64,000 nucleotides of DNA from CAYGDP01 sp964348665. Lineage in GTDB: Bacteria > Verrucomicrobiota > Verrucomicrobiia > Palsa-1439 > CAYGDP01. This document shows, in pieces, positions 7,765 through 17,067 of this stretch. Within the stretch, counting starts at the first letter, position 1. The number at the start of each line of letters is the position of its first letter. Location of the stretch: the NCBI GenBank assembly GCA_964348665.1, contig CAYGDP010000008.1, forward strand, positions 62,001-126,000, read 5' to 3'. The notes under the pieces were generated by a model, which was not told the DNA's origin, did no database searches, and was given only the letters and a program-made list of their open reading frames with translations. A program made the position numbers and the translations under genes.

Positions 7765-9201
7765 ATGAAACACGCTGCCAATCTTGGATTCGTGACGCTT
7801 TGCTTCGCGCTGGTAGCCACTGTTGGCTCTGCCGAAAAACCTGCAAAGCCGAACATCCTCTTCATCATGTCGGATGACCACGCGGCGCACGCGATCAGCG
7901 CCTATGGCAGCAAGATCAACTCCACACCGCAGATTGATCGCCTCGCGCGCGAGGGGATGCGATTCACGAATTGTTTCGTCACCAACTCCATCTGCACGCC
8001 GTCCCGCGCGGCCATCCTCACCGGCAAATACAGTCACATCAATGGCGTGACCGCGTTCAACAAATTCGACGGCGGCCAGCCGCATCTGGCCAGGCATTTG
8101 CAGCAATCGGGTTATTACACGGCGATGATCGGCAAATGGCATCTGTTCGCCGATCCGACCGGATTCGATTTTTGGAACATTCTGCCCGGGCAGGGCCGAT
8201 ACCACGACCCGAACCTGATCGAAATGGGTAATCAAAAAAAATACACGGGGTACGTCACGGACATCATCACCGATATCGCGCTCGACACCCTGAAGAATCG
8301 TCCGAAGGACAAGCCGTTTTTCATGATGCTTCACCACAAGGCGCCGCACCGGGAATGGTCCCCCAACTCCAAACACGCCGCGCTCTTTGCCGACAAGGAA
8401 ATACCGGAGCCGCCGACCTTCAATGATACCTATGAAGGACGTTCCCGCGCCGCGGCGCAAGCCACCATGAGAATCTCGGACGATCTCACGGATGGCGATC
8501 TCGGCCAACGCCCGCCTCCTGATTTAATGGGTGAAGATCTTAAGAAGTGGAAATACCAAACCTTCATGCGCCGTTACCTCGCCTGCGTGGCGTCGGTGGA
8601 TGACAACGTCGGGCGCGTGCTGGATTACCTCGACCAGAACGGATTACGGGAGAACACGATCGTAATCTATACCTCCGACCAGGGATTTTTTCTGGGCGAC
8701 CACGGCTGGTACGATAAACGGTTTATGTACGAAGAATCGCTACGGATGCCGTTCCTCGTCCGCTATCCGCCGCTCATCAAAGCCGGCAGCGTCAACGACG
8801 GTATGATTCTCAACGTGGATTTCGCGCCGACATTTCTTGATCTCGCAAGTGTAAAAGTTCCTGCCGACATGCAAGGACACTCGATCGAGCCGTTGTTGCG
8901 CGGCAAAAAACCGCGCGACTGGCGCACCAGCATGTATTATCGTTACTACCACGACCCGGGCGACCACAACACCCGCGCCCACTACGGCGTCCGCACCGAG
9001 CGGCACAAGCTCATCCACTTCAACAAAATCGGCGAATGGGAACTCTACGACCTAAAAAAGGACCCGCGCGAGATGACCAGCGTATACGTCGACCCGGCCT
9101 ATGCCAAGGTTGTCAAACAACTCAAAACCGAATTGGATCGCCTGCGGAAGGAATTGAAAGACGAAGACCAGTTCGCGGATGGAGTTGTTCCGAAGAATTG
9201 A
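7765..9201 (+). CDS. Secreted sulfatase (arylsulfatase family)
   Basis: 478 residues from ATG 7765; an earlier in-frame GTG at 7747 is possible. A signal peptide (LGFVTLCFALVATVGSA, cleavage near residue 23) precedes a type I sulfatase. Metal-binding DD is at residues 37-38, the formylglycine site is Cys77 in CTPSRAAILTGK, and GKWHL plus YTSDQGFFLGDHGWYDK complete the active site. It hydrolyses sulfate esters, probably on algal or host polysaccharides, and needs a formylglycine-generating enzyme encoded elsewhere. No carbohydrate-binding domain is seen. The 232-bp gap upstream holds no gene that I can see. Confidence 0.93.
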   Translation: MKHAANLGFVTLCFALVATVGSAEKPAKPNILFIMSDDHAAHAISAYGSKINSTPQIDRLAREGMRFTNCFVTNSICTPSRAAILTGKYSHINGVTAFNKFDGGQPHLARHLQQSGYYTAMIGKWHLFADPTGFDFWNILPGQGRYHDPNLIEMGNQKKYTGYVTDIITDIALDTLKNRPKDKPFFMMLHHKAPHREWSPNSKHAALFADKEIPEPPTFNDTYEGRSRAAAQATMRISDDLTDGDLGQRPPPDLMGEDLKKWKYQTFMRRYLACVASVDDNVGRVLDYLDQNGLRENTIVIYTSDQGFFLGDHGWYDKRFMYEESLRMPFLVRYPPLIKAGSVNDGMILNVDFAPTFLDLASVKVPADMQGHSIEPLLRGKKPRDWRTSMYYRYYHDPGDHNTRAHYGVRTERHKLIHFNKIGEWELYDLKKDPREMTSVYVDPAYAKVVKQLKTELDRLRKELKDEDQFADGVVPKN

Positions 9202-9321
9202 CACGCCTTGCCACCCCGCTGTCAGCGGTCGGTTTGCACGGCGATGTTTTCCTTGCAGAGACGGTGTGGTTGGCGTAGGTGAACTAAGTGAGCAAACGAT
9301 ACCGCCTTGAATAAGGGACGA

Positions 9322-9626
9322 ATGAAAAAAGACCTGGCCATTTTTGAGGGACACAAAATCCGCCGCATTTACGACGAAAAGACCGAAACGTGGTGGTTTT
9401 CGGTTGTGGACATTATCCGAGTCCTCACCCAGCAGGCGGATTTTCAGACGGCCAGAAAGTATTGGAACAAGCTGAAAGAGCGGCTCGGAAAGGAAGGCAG
9501 TCAACTGGTGACAAATTGTCACCGGTTCAAATTGCCCGCCGACGACGGCAAAATGCGCCTCACCGACGTCGCCAACGCCGAGACCCTGCTGCGCCTCGTC
9601 CAGAGTGTTCCCAGCCCTAATGCTGA
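9322..9626 (+). pseudogene. Truncated Bro-N (antirepressor-type) gene
   Basis: From ATG 9322 the protein reads as the Bro-N domain of phage/baculovirus-like antirepressors (IFEGHKIRRIYDE, WWFSVVDIIRVLT, KMRLTDVANAETLLRLVQSV). Homology stops abruptly after VPSPNA, near base 9622, where the family would continue for another 100 or more residues. The frame runs on to 9825 but overlaps the next gene and looks unrelated. I take it as the 5' remnant of a gene whose remainder was replaced by the DUF488 gene pair. A short functional Bro-N peptide cannot be excluded. Confidence 0.7.
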
Positions 9627-9682
9627 CCACAGTGCCGCGCGAGGCATTTGCATTTTGACTCCCTATTGGGCTATGATGCGCC

Positions 9683-10576
9683 ATGCTCTTTGGACGTCAA
9701 CGGTTGATATTGACCCTGCTGGACGCCATTGGCGATCTAGTGGGGCATACGGATTTTCAGAAGTTGTTATTCCTCTACACACAAGAGTGCGAGGCGGCGG
9801 CGAGCTACGATTTTGTCCCCTATAAATTTGGCGCATTTTCGTTTACGTCCTACGCCGACAAGCGGAAGCTTATTGCGGAGGGATTGCTGGCGGACGATAG
9901 CCAAAACTGGAAACTTACGGATCAAGGACGGACAGTAGCGCGTCTGCAGGCAGTCGATCCGCTTCGCGTGGCTTCGTTTTGCCGACAACATTCACAGTTG
10001 CGCGGGAATGCTCTGATCGTCGAGCAATATCAGCGGCATCCTTACTACGCAACCCGGAGTGAAATCCTCGACAAGCTGCGGCTTGACCCGGAAACATTAA
10101 AGCGCATCGCTGCGGCAAAACCAAAAAAACACCCACCGGGACTCGTGACGATCGGTTACCAGGGACGAAGTCTCGAGAACTACCTGAATGAATTGCTGCG
10201 CGCTGGCGTGACATTACTTTGCGATGTGCGGCGTAATCCGTTGAGCCGGAAATATGGTTTTTCCAAGAGTACGCTGGGTAAGGCGTGCGAGGGTATTGGT
10301 ATCCGATACGAGCATTTTCCACAGCTGGGCATCACGTCGGAAGACCGTCGCGGGTTGGAGACGCAGCAGGATTATGATGCACTGTTTGAAACGTATAAGC
10401 GGGAGAGTTTGCCGAAGGCAGGCGAGACGCTGAATCAGATTCGTAGATGGGTATTGGAAGGCGAGCGGGTTGCCCTGACTTGTTACGAAGCGCAGCCGCA
10501 GCAATGTCACCGCCATTGCGTCGCTGATGCGATGGAGAAACAGTTCGGCTCGGAATGCGCGCCGCACCATTTGTGA
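9683..10576 (+). CDS. SocA-like N-terminal domain fused to DUF488
   Basis: 297 residues. The first about 90 residues (TDFQKLLFLYTQE, YDFVPYKFGAFSFTSY, GLL, LTDQG) resemble the winged-helix-like SocA/DUF4065 (Panacea-type) domain found in antitoxins. Residues about 150-285 are DUF488: TIGYQGRSLENYLNELL, LCDVRRNPLSRKYGF and a cysteine/histidine cluster in CYEAQPQQCHRHC. DUF488 has no established biochemical function. The gene overlaps the start region of its partner at 10588 and sits between two broken genes, which suggests recent acquisition. A role in conflict or defence is inference from the antitoxin-like domain and the setting. Confidence 0.75.
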   Translation: MLFGRQRLILTLLDAIGDLVGHTDFQKLLFLYTQECEAAASYDFVPYKFGAFSFTSYADKRKLIAEGLLADDSQNWKLTDQGRTVARLQAVDPLRVASFCRQHSQLRGNALIVEQYQRHPYYATRSEILDKLRLDPETLKRIAAAKPKKHPPGLVTIGYQGRSLENYLNELLRAGVTLLCDVRRNPLSRKYGFSKSTLGKACEGIGIRYEHFPQLGITSEDRRGLETQQDYDALFETYKRESLPKAGETLNQIRRWVLEGERVALTCYEAQPQQCHRHCVADAMEKQFGSECAPHHL

Positions 10577-10587
10577 GGAGAGAAACG

Positions 10588-11409
10588 ATGCCCAAGGAGC
10601 GTGTTCTGATTACCGTGAAGACGTATCCCACGCTCTCCCGCAAATATGGGGAAACCGTTTGTACGGCGGGAGTGCGCGAGGACGGGTCGTGGGTTCGTAT
10701 TTATCCGGTGCCCTTTCGTCGTCTGGAAGACACGCAGCAATATCGCAAGTTCGATTGGATAGAATGCGACTTAGTCAAGAGCCGCAGCGACCCGCGCCCG
10801 GAAACGCGTCACCCGTCGGATATGAAGCAACTTCATCCGGTCGGCCACATTGAGACGACAGGGAATTGGTGCGAGAGGCGGAGGTTGCTGTTGCAGACCG
10901 CGAAAGTTCATACACGACTGAAAATCCTGATTGGAAGTGCGAGGGCGAACAAGCTGTCGCTGGCGGTGTTCAAACCTGCAAAGATGACTGATTTCGTATG
11001 GGAGGAAGAAGATCGTGAGTGGGACGCATCAAAAGTTGCCGAGATGCGAAAACAGACGCAGCAAGGAGAGCTTTTTGCTGAAGAGATGTGGCGAAAGACA
11101 TTCAAGGTCATACCCAAGCTGCCTTACAGCTTTTCCTACAAGTTTGAAGACGCGGACGGGCGGCAAGCGAAGTTGCAAATTCTGGATTGGGAGATCGGGG
11201 CGCTTTACTGGAATTGCCTGCGCGGCGCTGACAGCAACGAAGCGGCGGCTTTGAAAAAAGTGCGCGCAACCTATTGGGATAAGTTTATAAAGACCGACCT
11301 TCATTTCTTTCTCGGTACAACTCAGCAGTTTCATTTTGTCGCGCCGAACCCCTGGGTAATTATCGGCGTGTTTCCGATTCCACATGTAAAGCAAATGAAT
11401 CTTCTCTGA
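10588..11409 (+). CDS. Uncharacterised partner of the DUF488 gene
   Basis: 273 residues. ATG 10588 is preceded by GAGGAGAG at good spacing and lies 11 bp past the DUF488 stop, so the pair is almost certainly one transcript. The N-terminus carries motif-like segments (LITVKTYPTLSRKYGETVC, GSWVRIYPVPFR, IECDL) that I recall from hypothetical proteins encoded next to DUF488 genes in many bacteria; I know no function. There is no signal peptide or membrane helix. The C-terminal half has a compact alpha/beta look (LQILDWEIGALYWN, FFLGTTQQFHFVAPNPWVII). The protein is soluble and probably acts with the DUF488 fusion. Confidence 0.75.
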   Translation: MPKERVLITVKTYPTLSRKYGETVCTAGVREDGSWVRIYPVPFRRLEDTQQYRKFDWIECDLVKSRSDPRPETRHPSDMKQLHPVGHIETTGNWCERRRLLLQTAKVHTRLKILIGSARANKLSLAVFKPAKMTDFVWEEEDREWDASKVAEMRKQTQQGELFAEEMWRKTFKVIPKLPYSFSYKFEDADGRQAKLQILDWEIGALYWNCLRGADSNEAAALKKVRATYWDKFIKTDLHFFLGTTQQFHFVAPNPWVIIGVFPIPHVKQMNLL

Positions 11410-11434
11410 GCGATGGTCGGTTGCGTCATCCCTT

Positions 11435-11542
11435 TGGTCGCAGCCGGAACACGTGGATGACCTACTCGACTATCTTTGCGCCAATGCCCAGCGGCCGCGC
11501 ATCGCTTATTCTTGGCAACCGTATCTGCCTACCCCGCGTGAC
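11435..11542 (+). pseudogene. C-terminal remnant of a PIN-family toxin (COG1569-like)
   Basis: Frame starting at 11435 reads WSQPEHVDDLLDYLCANAQ and then RIAYSWQPYLPTPRD. This matches the helix-loop before the last acidic residues of the PIN toxin family usually annotated as 'putative toxin-antitoxin system toxin component, PIN family', where the segment is typically DFLCANA...I...WRPFLPDPKDD. Nothing homologous lies upstream, and the frame ends in a stop inside a dispersed repeat soon after. Only about 36 codons survive, so the call rests on pattern memory. Confidence 0.5.
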
Positions 11543-11545
11543 TCA

Positions 11546-11572
11546 TTCGCGTTCATTCGTGGTTAAAAAACC
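11546..11572 (+). repeat. Dispersed TTCGCGTTCATTCGTGGTT repeat (family III)
   Basis: TTCGCGTTCATTCGTGGTT followed by AAAAAACC. It is the same word family as 6434-6508, 48318-48366 and 49160-49235. Here it supplies the stop codon that ends the PIN remnant frame. Confidence 0.55.
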
Positions 11573-11715
11573 ACACCGGCGATGGATTTTCGGCGATTGC
11601 GTAGTTGTACAATCCGAATCAGACACTCACCGAAGCCCGGCCTTGACTTGGCCGGTTCAAATCGGGACACTGCGCCATCGGTGCGCTTCCGATTCCGAAA
11701 GAAAAATTTGCCGAC

Positions 11716-14700
11716 ATGAAACATTGTTTCTCCGTTTTCACATTTCTGCTTGTCCTTAGTCTGTTTAGCGGGCATTTGGCAAGCGCGGCTGCCCCGGAAG
11801 ATTTGGTGACGCTTTCCTCAGTGGCATCTCCTCCCGTGGCGTACAGCCTGAAACGGCAGGGCAACGCTCTCAAGCTGATTGTGGTCGCGGGGGCATTCGA
11901 GCCATCGAGCAAGGCCGTTGCCGTGCAAGCTGGATTGAGCGCGGACAAGACGCTGGTGCTTTCGGAAAAGGACGCTCAAATTCGGCTCGATGGGAATCGG
12001 GTACGGCTGGAATTCAGCATTCCCGCCAAGAAACTGGTGGACAATGCCGAGGGCTGGAAAAAATTGCGGGTGGCCATTGCGGTCGAATGGCCGGGCGGAC
12101 CGCTGGGGATGCCGCGTCTAAAACAACGCTTCCTGCACAGAACTCCGGCGGCGGCCCATGCTGGGTTGTCGGCGAATCCAGCGGATTGGCAGCCGGTTGA
12201 CCTCGATGAACTGGAACGTGAAGCGGCGGATCGCGCCCGACAAATCAGTTTCGATTTTCTCCAACCGATGGATGGAAAGGTGACCGTGGTGATCGAGAAC
12301 GAGCAAGGCCGACGCGTGCGAAATCTCATTTCGGGGCTGGCGATGGCGGCAGGCTCTCACCGGGTTGTCTGGGATGGGTTGGATGAAGCGGGTAACGTCG
12401 CACTGCCGGGACGGTATCGTTGGCGGGCGATCTCGCATCCGGGGCTGACACCGACGCATCTCCTTGATTTCTGCAACGCGCCCGGCTCGAATCACGGCAC
12501 GTTTCAGGCGGCGGCGACCAATGGGAAAAATCTCTATTTTGCTGCCCCGGTCTCGGAGGGGGGATGGGAGATCATCGAGCTTTCGGCGAACGGCGAGTTC
12601 CTTCGCGGGTTCAATCCGCCGAATGGACACGGGTTAAGCCGCGTAGCGGTGGCGGCGGATGAAAAATTTCTCTACGCGGCCCACGACGGTATGGCTTGGG
12701 GCGATCATGTGGATCATTCCAAACCGAACTGGAAAGAATTGCGCACGCTCAGCGTGATGCGGATCAACCTGGAAACCGGAAGCGTCGCGGAGTTCCCGGA
12801 CAAGGTTCGTCACGCACCCGTGCGGCGTTACGAGATGGGGCCCGGGTCAGCCGCGAAAATGCCGGTGGAGGAACACGCGCTTAGGGGCATGGCATTGATG
12901 GATGGGCGCTTGTATGTCGCGGACAAGGAAGCGGGTGAATTGTTGGTGATCAATCCGGGCACAGGCAAACTGGAGCGGAATTTTTCGCTTGCGAACCCTG
13001 TGGCGCTGGCATCCACGGGGACAACGCTATTTGCCATCGCGGATGGAAAGCTGGTGAAGGTGGACGTGGCCTCGGGCAAAACCACCGAGATCGCGGCGCT
13101 CGGCGGAAAACCCGCCGGGTTGAGCGTGGGCGCGGATGGACGTTTTTATGTGAGCGATGCGGCGGCGAATGTCGTGCGCGTGCTCGATGCCAAAGGCGCG
13201 GCGGTGGGTGTGATCGGCTCCGAAGGCGGGCTGAAGCCGGGCAAATATGATCCGCTCAAATTCCACAATCCGGCGGGCCTCGTGGTTCTCGAAAGCAAGG
13301 TATGGGTGACCGAGCATAACCGCTGGCAACCGAAACGTCTCGCGGCGTTCGACGCGAAAACGGGCGCCGTGACGAAGGAATATTTCGGCCCGACCAATTA
13401 CGGCGCGCAGGGCGCGGGCTTTGACGATCAGGACCAAACGCGTTGGCTCGGTCAAGATGCACTCTGGCAGCTCGATTTCGCGCGCGGCACGAGCCGGCCG
13501 TTGTCGGTGCTCGGCGGAGCGACCGGTCGCCGTCACAAATTCTGGCGTCAGGACGGCCGGACGTTCGTCCTCACGTCGGGCAAGGCGAGTTACGTACAGG
13601 AGTTGCGAGCCGATGGCACGATGCGACCGCTTGCGTGTTTGTCGTCCGCGCACCAATTCGCCTACGAACATGATTGGCTGCCGCCGGAGGAATTCGTCGC
13701 GGCTTTCAAGCGCGATTATCCCAGCGTGAAATACGATTATGGAAAAAAGAGCGGCATTCAACGCGGCAAACCCGATCACGGCTATGGGATGTTGTGGGTG
13801 GACCGCAACGGTGACGGTGCGATGCAAACCGACGAGATCGAGTTTTCCACCGCCGCCACAAACCTAGCGGGGTCCGGTTGGAGTCATGATCAATACGACC
13901 TGACGTTCCGCGTGCCGGGCGAAGTCGGCGGCAAAAAAGTGCTCGTGACCCTCAAACCCGACGGCTGGTGGCCTGGCGGCGCGCCACGCTATCCCGCCCT
14001 GAACGACGCCGTGCGCGCCGCAGTGCCGATCGAGTTGCCCGGCAGCAATCAGATCGAAAGCGCGGTGGACCGTTTTGGCAATACCATTCTGAATTCTGAT
14101 CCCGTAATGCGCGCGGTATCGCCGGAAGGCAAATTGCTTTGGACGTATCCAAACCAATGGAGCGGTGTGCACGGTTCGCATCGCGCGCCCCTGCCGAGCA
14201 CCGGTGAGTTACAGGGCGCGCTCTTTTACAGCGGGATCGCTCCGCTCGACGACCGCTCCGATGTGTTGCTGATCAACGGCAATCACGGGCGAGCCTTCGT
14301 GATGACGAGCGACGGTCTTTATCTTGACGAGATGTTCCCGGATGTCCGGCTGATGACCAATCCGCAGGCCGGCGGGATCGGCATCCTGGGCGGCGAATGT
14401 TTCGGCGGCACCTTCGGGCGATCCGAGAAAGACGGGAACTATTATTTTCAAGGCGGCGGCATCGCGTATCGCATCTATCGCGTGGACAGCCTGCGCGACA
14501 CGAAACGCAGCGAGGGCGCGCTGACCGTGAGCGCCGAACAATCGGCAGCCGCCGAGAGAAATCAATCGAGGCGTCTCACGGCGGCGAAAATCGAAGAACG
14601 CGAGACCGAAGTCGCCTGGCGCGAAAAACCGCCGGTGATGGACGGCAAGGACGACGACTGGCCGGGCGATCCCGCCGCGCAATGGGATCGCGGTGGAAAA

Positions 14701-15306
14701 TATCCGGTGACCGTGCGCGCCGCGCACGACGGCAAGACACTCTATCTGCATTACAAAGTGGGCGACCCCTCGCCATGGGTGAACAACGGCAAGGATTGGC
14801 AGGCGCTTTTCAAAACCGGGGACGGCGTTGACTTTCAGCTCGGCGCCGACGCCGCGGCGAACCCGAAACGGAGCGGTCCCGTTCCCGGCGATCTGCGGCT
14901 CTTCCTCGCGCCCATGGGGAAGGAAACCGTGGCCGTCCTGTATCGGCATCGCGTACCCGGCGCGCGGGAGAAAGACGGGGTTGTTTTCCAAAGTCCGTGG
15001 CGCAGCGAAAAAGTGGACGTCGTGCGACAGCTCTCCTCCGCGCAAATCGCCGTGCAACGAGAGAACAACCTCTACCGCGTGGAAGCCGCAGTGCCGCTCG
15101 CGGACCTGGGCATTGCCAACGCGACGGGGCTGAAGCTACGCGGAGATTTTGGCGTGATCTACGGCGACGGGGACGGCACCGTAAACGTGTTCCGCAATTA
15201 CTGGTCGAACCAGGCGACCGGGCTGGTAAACGATGTGCCCGGCGAAATCATGTTAAGCCCCAATCTGTGGGGCAAAATCACCTTCGGAGAGGCTGCCGCG
15301 AAATGA
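11716..15306 (+). CDS. Large secreted beta-propeller protein with C-terminal CBM9-like domain
   Basis: 1196 residues with an N-terminal signal peptide (residues 1-25, FTFLLVLSLFSGHLASAA). Residues about 170-240 look like a FlgD-type Ig-like domain (QPMDGKVTVVIENEQGRRVR, WDGLDEAGNVALPGRYRWRA). A long middle region of NHL/YVTN-like propeller blades follows (GLSVGADGRFYVSDAAANVV). From about residue 985 a CBM9-like/sugar-binding fold appears (PPVMDGKDDDWPGDP..., TLYLHYKVGDPSPW). A calcium-loop-like DRNGDGAMQTDE lies near residue 700. Probably extracellular glycan binding or scaffolding. The downstream gene overlaps it by ATGA, so the two are co-expressed. Confidence 0.75.
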   Translation: MKHCFSVFTFLLVLSLFSGHLASAAAPEDLVTLSSVASPPVAYSLKRQGNALKLIVVAGAFEPSSKAVAVQAGLSADKTLVLSEKDAQIRLDGNRVRLEFSIPAKKLVDNAEGWKKLRVAIAVEWPGGPLGMPRLKQRFLHRTPAAAHAGLSANPADWQPVDLDELEREAADRARQISFDFLQPMDGKVTVVIENEQGRRVRNLISGLAMAAGSHRVVWDGLDEAGNVALPGRYRWRAISHPGLTPTHLLDFCNAPGSNHGTFQAAATNGKNLYFAAPVSEGGWEIIELSANGEFLRGFNPPNGHGLSRVAVAADEKFLYAAHDGMAWGDHVDHSKPNWKELRTLSVMRINLETGSVAEFPDKVRHAPVRRYEMGPGSAAKMPVEEHALRGMALMDGRLYVADKEAGELLVINPGTGKLERNFSLANPVALASTGTTLFAIADGKLVKVDVASGKTTEIAALGGKPAGLSVGADGRFYVSDAAANVVRVLDAKGAAVGVIGSEGGLKPGKYDPLKFHNPAGLVVLESKVWVTEHNRWQPKRLAAFDAKTGAVTKEYFGPTNYGAQGAGFDDQDQTRWLGQDALWQLDFARGTSRPLSVLGGATGRRHKFWRQDGRTFVLTSGKASYVQELRADGTMRPLACLSSAHQFAYEHDWLPPEEFVAAFKRDYPSVKYDYGKKSGIQRGKPDHGYGMLWVDRNGDGAMQTDEIEFSTAATNLAGSGWSHDQYDLTFRVPGEVGGKKVLVTLKPDGWWPGGAPRYPALNDAVRAAVPIELPGSNQIESAVDRFGNTILNSDPVMRAVSPEGKLLWTYPNQWSGVHGSHRAPLPSTGELQGALFYSGIAPLDDRSDVLLINGNHGRAFVMTSDGLYLDEMFPDVRLMTNPQAGGIGILGGECFGGTFGRSEKDGNYYFQGGGIAYRIYRVDSLRDTKRSEGALTVSAEQSAAAERNQSRRLTAAKIEERETEVAWREKPPVMDGKDDDWPGDPAAQWDRGGKYPVTVRAAHDGKTLYLHYKVGDPSPWVNNGKDWQALFKTGDGVDFQLGADAAANPKRSGPVPGDLRLFLAPMGKETVAVLYRHRVPGAREKDGVVFQSPWRSEKVDVVRQLSSAQIAVQRENNLYRVEAAVPLADLGIANATGLKLRGDFGVIYGDGDGTVNVFRNYWSNQATGLVNDVPGEIMLSPNLWGKITFGEAAAK

Positions 15307-17012
15307 AACGTCTTGTCATCAGTGTGGGATTGGTCGCGTTACTGGCGGTCGCGCACGCGGACTCGTTACAGTGCGCGGGCGTGCTCGGTAATTCCGGCGA
15401 GCAAGGCGACACGCTCGTGCGGTTCGGAGAGAAAACCGCCAGCGGCATGGGCGTGGTTTTTGACAAGTTTGGTTCCTTGTGGGACCGCGCCGGGGATGGC
15501 GTCCTGAATCGCTACGCGCCCGACGGTCGCCTGCTTGCGTCCTATCGAATTGCGCCCTCTGGCTCGATGCAGGAACGCGATACGCTCGTCCAACTCGGCG
15601 ATACACTGCTCTTCAAAGTCGGTAAAAAACTTTACACCCTGCCGCTGACCGCCACTCCCGATGTGAAACCGGCCGCGCTCGCCGTGGCCGCGACGCGCTT
15701 ATCTTTCAATACCCACGATGGATGGGCCGCTGCCGCGGATGATCGGAAAGTCTTCCTCATCAATGCCAAAGGCGAAACGCGGGCCGTAACCGAGGCGGAC
15801 GATAACGTGGACGATATCGAACTTGGCACGGCGGGCGCCGTCTATGTATCAACCAAAGGAAAGCTGCGTCGCGTGGATGCCGCCGCTCCCGCCACTGGCC
15901 ACGGACCGTGGCCGTCGCCCGGTGAGCGTCCACAATGGCTCGCTGAACATTGGTTCGGCTCGGCCTGGCACGGGACCATCCGGCGATTTAGTCCTGCGTT
16001 GACGCCTGATCCGGGAGTGGTTTTGGGGGGCGGATCGGGATCGTTCATTGGGTACGTGGAAGGCAACCATGAACTCAATAACGGACGCGGCCTGGCTCAT
16101 CTCGGAGGTAATCTCTACGCGGTGTCCGGGATAGAGGGCATTCTCCACTTGCTCGAGTGGTTGCCGGAAGACAATCGCTTCAAAATCATCCGCCGGATCG
16201 GCGCGGTCCCGAGTTGCAACGGGCTGGCGATGGATCGCAAGGGCCGGGTCTGGTATTACAGCGGTGTTTGGGAGTGGAACGATGGTCCGGACGCGCCGCT
16301 CCAGCATAGTGTCCCGCCCGCGGAAGGCGCGGGAATCTTCGGCGCAGTGATGCTGGAGAATGACGTAATGGTGGCGCCGGCGATCCGGTGGGGAAAAAAG
16401 GCGTTGTATGCCGGCAAACTGGACGGCCCAGCCGCAACCCACATGGACGTCGAGCCGCTTCCCCGCGATGTGGCGACCTGCGCACTGGTGACGTGGGAGA
16501 AACGTCAGGCCTTGATCGTCCTGAACAAAACCGGCAAAGGCGTGGCGTTGTATATCGGCGCAGACGGAAAATACCAATCGCAAGCGGGTGTGGTGGAACT
16601 GCAAACGTCCGTGCCACTCCGCGAACTGACATCGCTCGCGGCGAGCGGGAAGGACGGCTTGGTCGGGGCCGCCGATGGCCAGATCATTGAATTTGCGCGC
16701 GCGGGAAATAATTGGAAAGAGACGCATCGTTGGAATTCCTGGGGGGACGACCCCGCGGCGAGGTTGGGCGGGAAGATTTTCCTGGCCGCCGACCAGAATT
16801 GCCTGTGGGTGTCGGATACCGCCCGGCAGCGAGTCGTTTGTTTGAATCAATCCACTCGAAAACCCATCGCCACGTTTGGCGCGGTGGACAAGGCTGGCAA
16901 CAATCTCTCCATGCTGAACGCCCCGCAAATCCTCACGGTCAACGGCTCGCGCGCCGTCGTATTCGATTCCGGCAATCAGCGTTTGATGAAACTGGAACTG
17001 CAGACGCCGTGA
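15303..17012 (+). CDS. Secreted beta-propeller protein
   Basis: 569 residues starting at ATG 15303, which overlaps the upstream stop (ATGA). The frame is open further upstream (to 14997), but only out of frame inside the preceding gene. A signal peptide (MKRLVISVGLVALLAVAHA) leads into repeated beta-strand blades with Asp/Gly turns (GSLWDRAGDGVLNRYAPDG, GRVWYYSGVWEW, WVSDTARQRVVCLNQ), an NHL- or SMP-30-like propeller. No catalytic motif is clear. Pairing with the CBM9-like propeller gene suggests a two-protein extracellular system. Confidence 0.7.
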   Translation: MKRLVISVGLVALLAVAHADSLQCAGVLGNSGEQGDTLVRFGEKTASGMGVVFDKFGSLWDRAGDGVLNRYAPDGRLLASYRIAPSGSMQERDTLVQLGDTLLFKVGKKLYTLPLTATPDVKPAALAVAATRLSFNTHDGWAAAADDRKVFLINAKGETRAVTEADDNVDDIELGTAGAVYVSTKGKLRRVDAAAPATGHGPWPSPGERPQWLAEHWFGSAWHGTIRRFSPALTPDPGVVLGGGSGSFIGYVEGNHELNNGRGLAHLGGNLYAVSGIEGILHLLEWLPEDNRFKIIRRIGAVPSCNGLAMDRKGRVWYYSGVWEWNDGPDAPLQHSVPPAEGAGIFGAVMLENDVMVAPAIRWGKKALYAGKLDGPAATHMDVEPLPRDVATCALVTWEKRQALIVLNKTGKGVALYIGADGKYQSQAGVVELQTSVPLRELTSLAASGKDGLVGAADGQIIEFARAGNNWKETHRWNSWGDDPAARLGGKIFLAADQNCLWVSDTARQRVVCLNQSTRKPIATFGAVDKAGNNLSMLNAPQILTVNGSRAVVFDSGNQRLMKLELQTP

Positions 17013-17067
17013 ACGGTCGGGACCTCAGCGTTGACGCTGTGTGTGACGGGTGATAGCATCATGTTCT

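Larger units (their letters stand above)
11410..11715. other. Intergenic stretch with gene remnants
   Basis: 306 bp between the DUF488 partner and the large beta-propeller gene. It contains a PIN-toxin C-terminal remnant (11435-11542), a TTCGTGGTT-type dispersed repeat (11546-11572) and about 140 bp with no recognisable coding or regulatory content before ATG 11716. The remnant marks the right boundary of the island whose left boundary is the truncated Bro-N gene. Confidence 0.6.
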
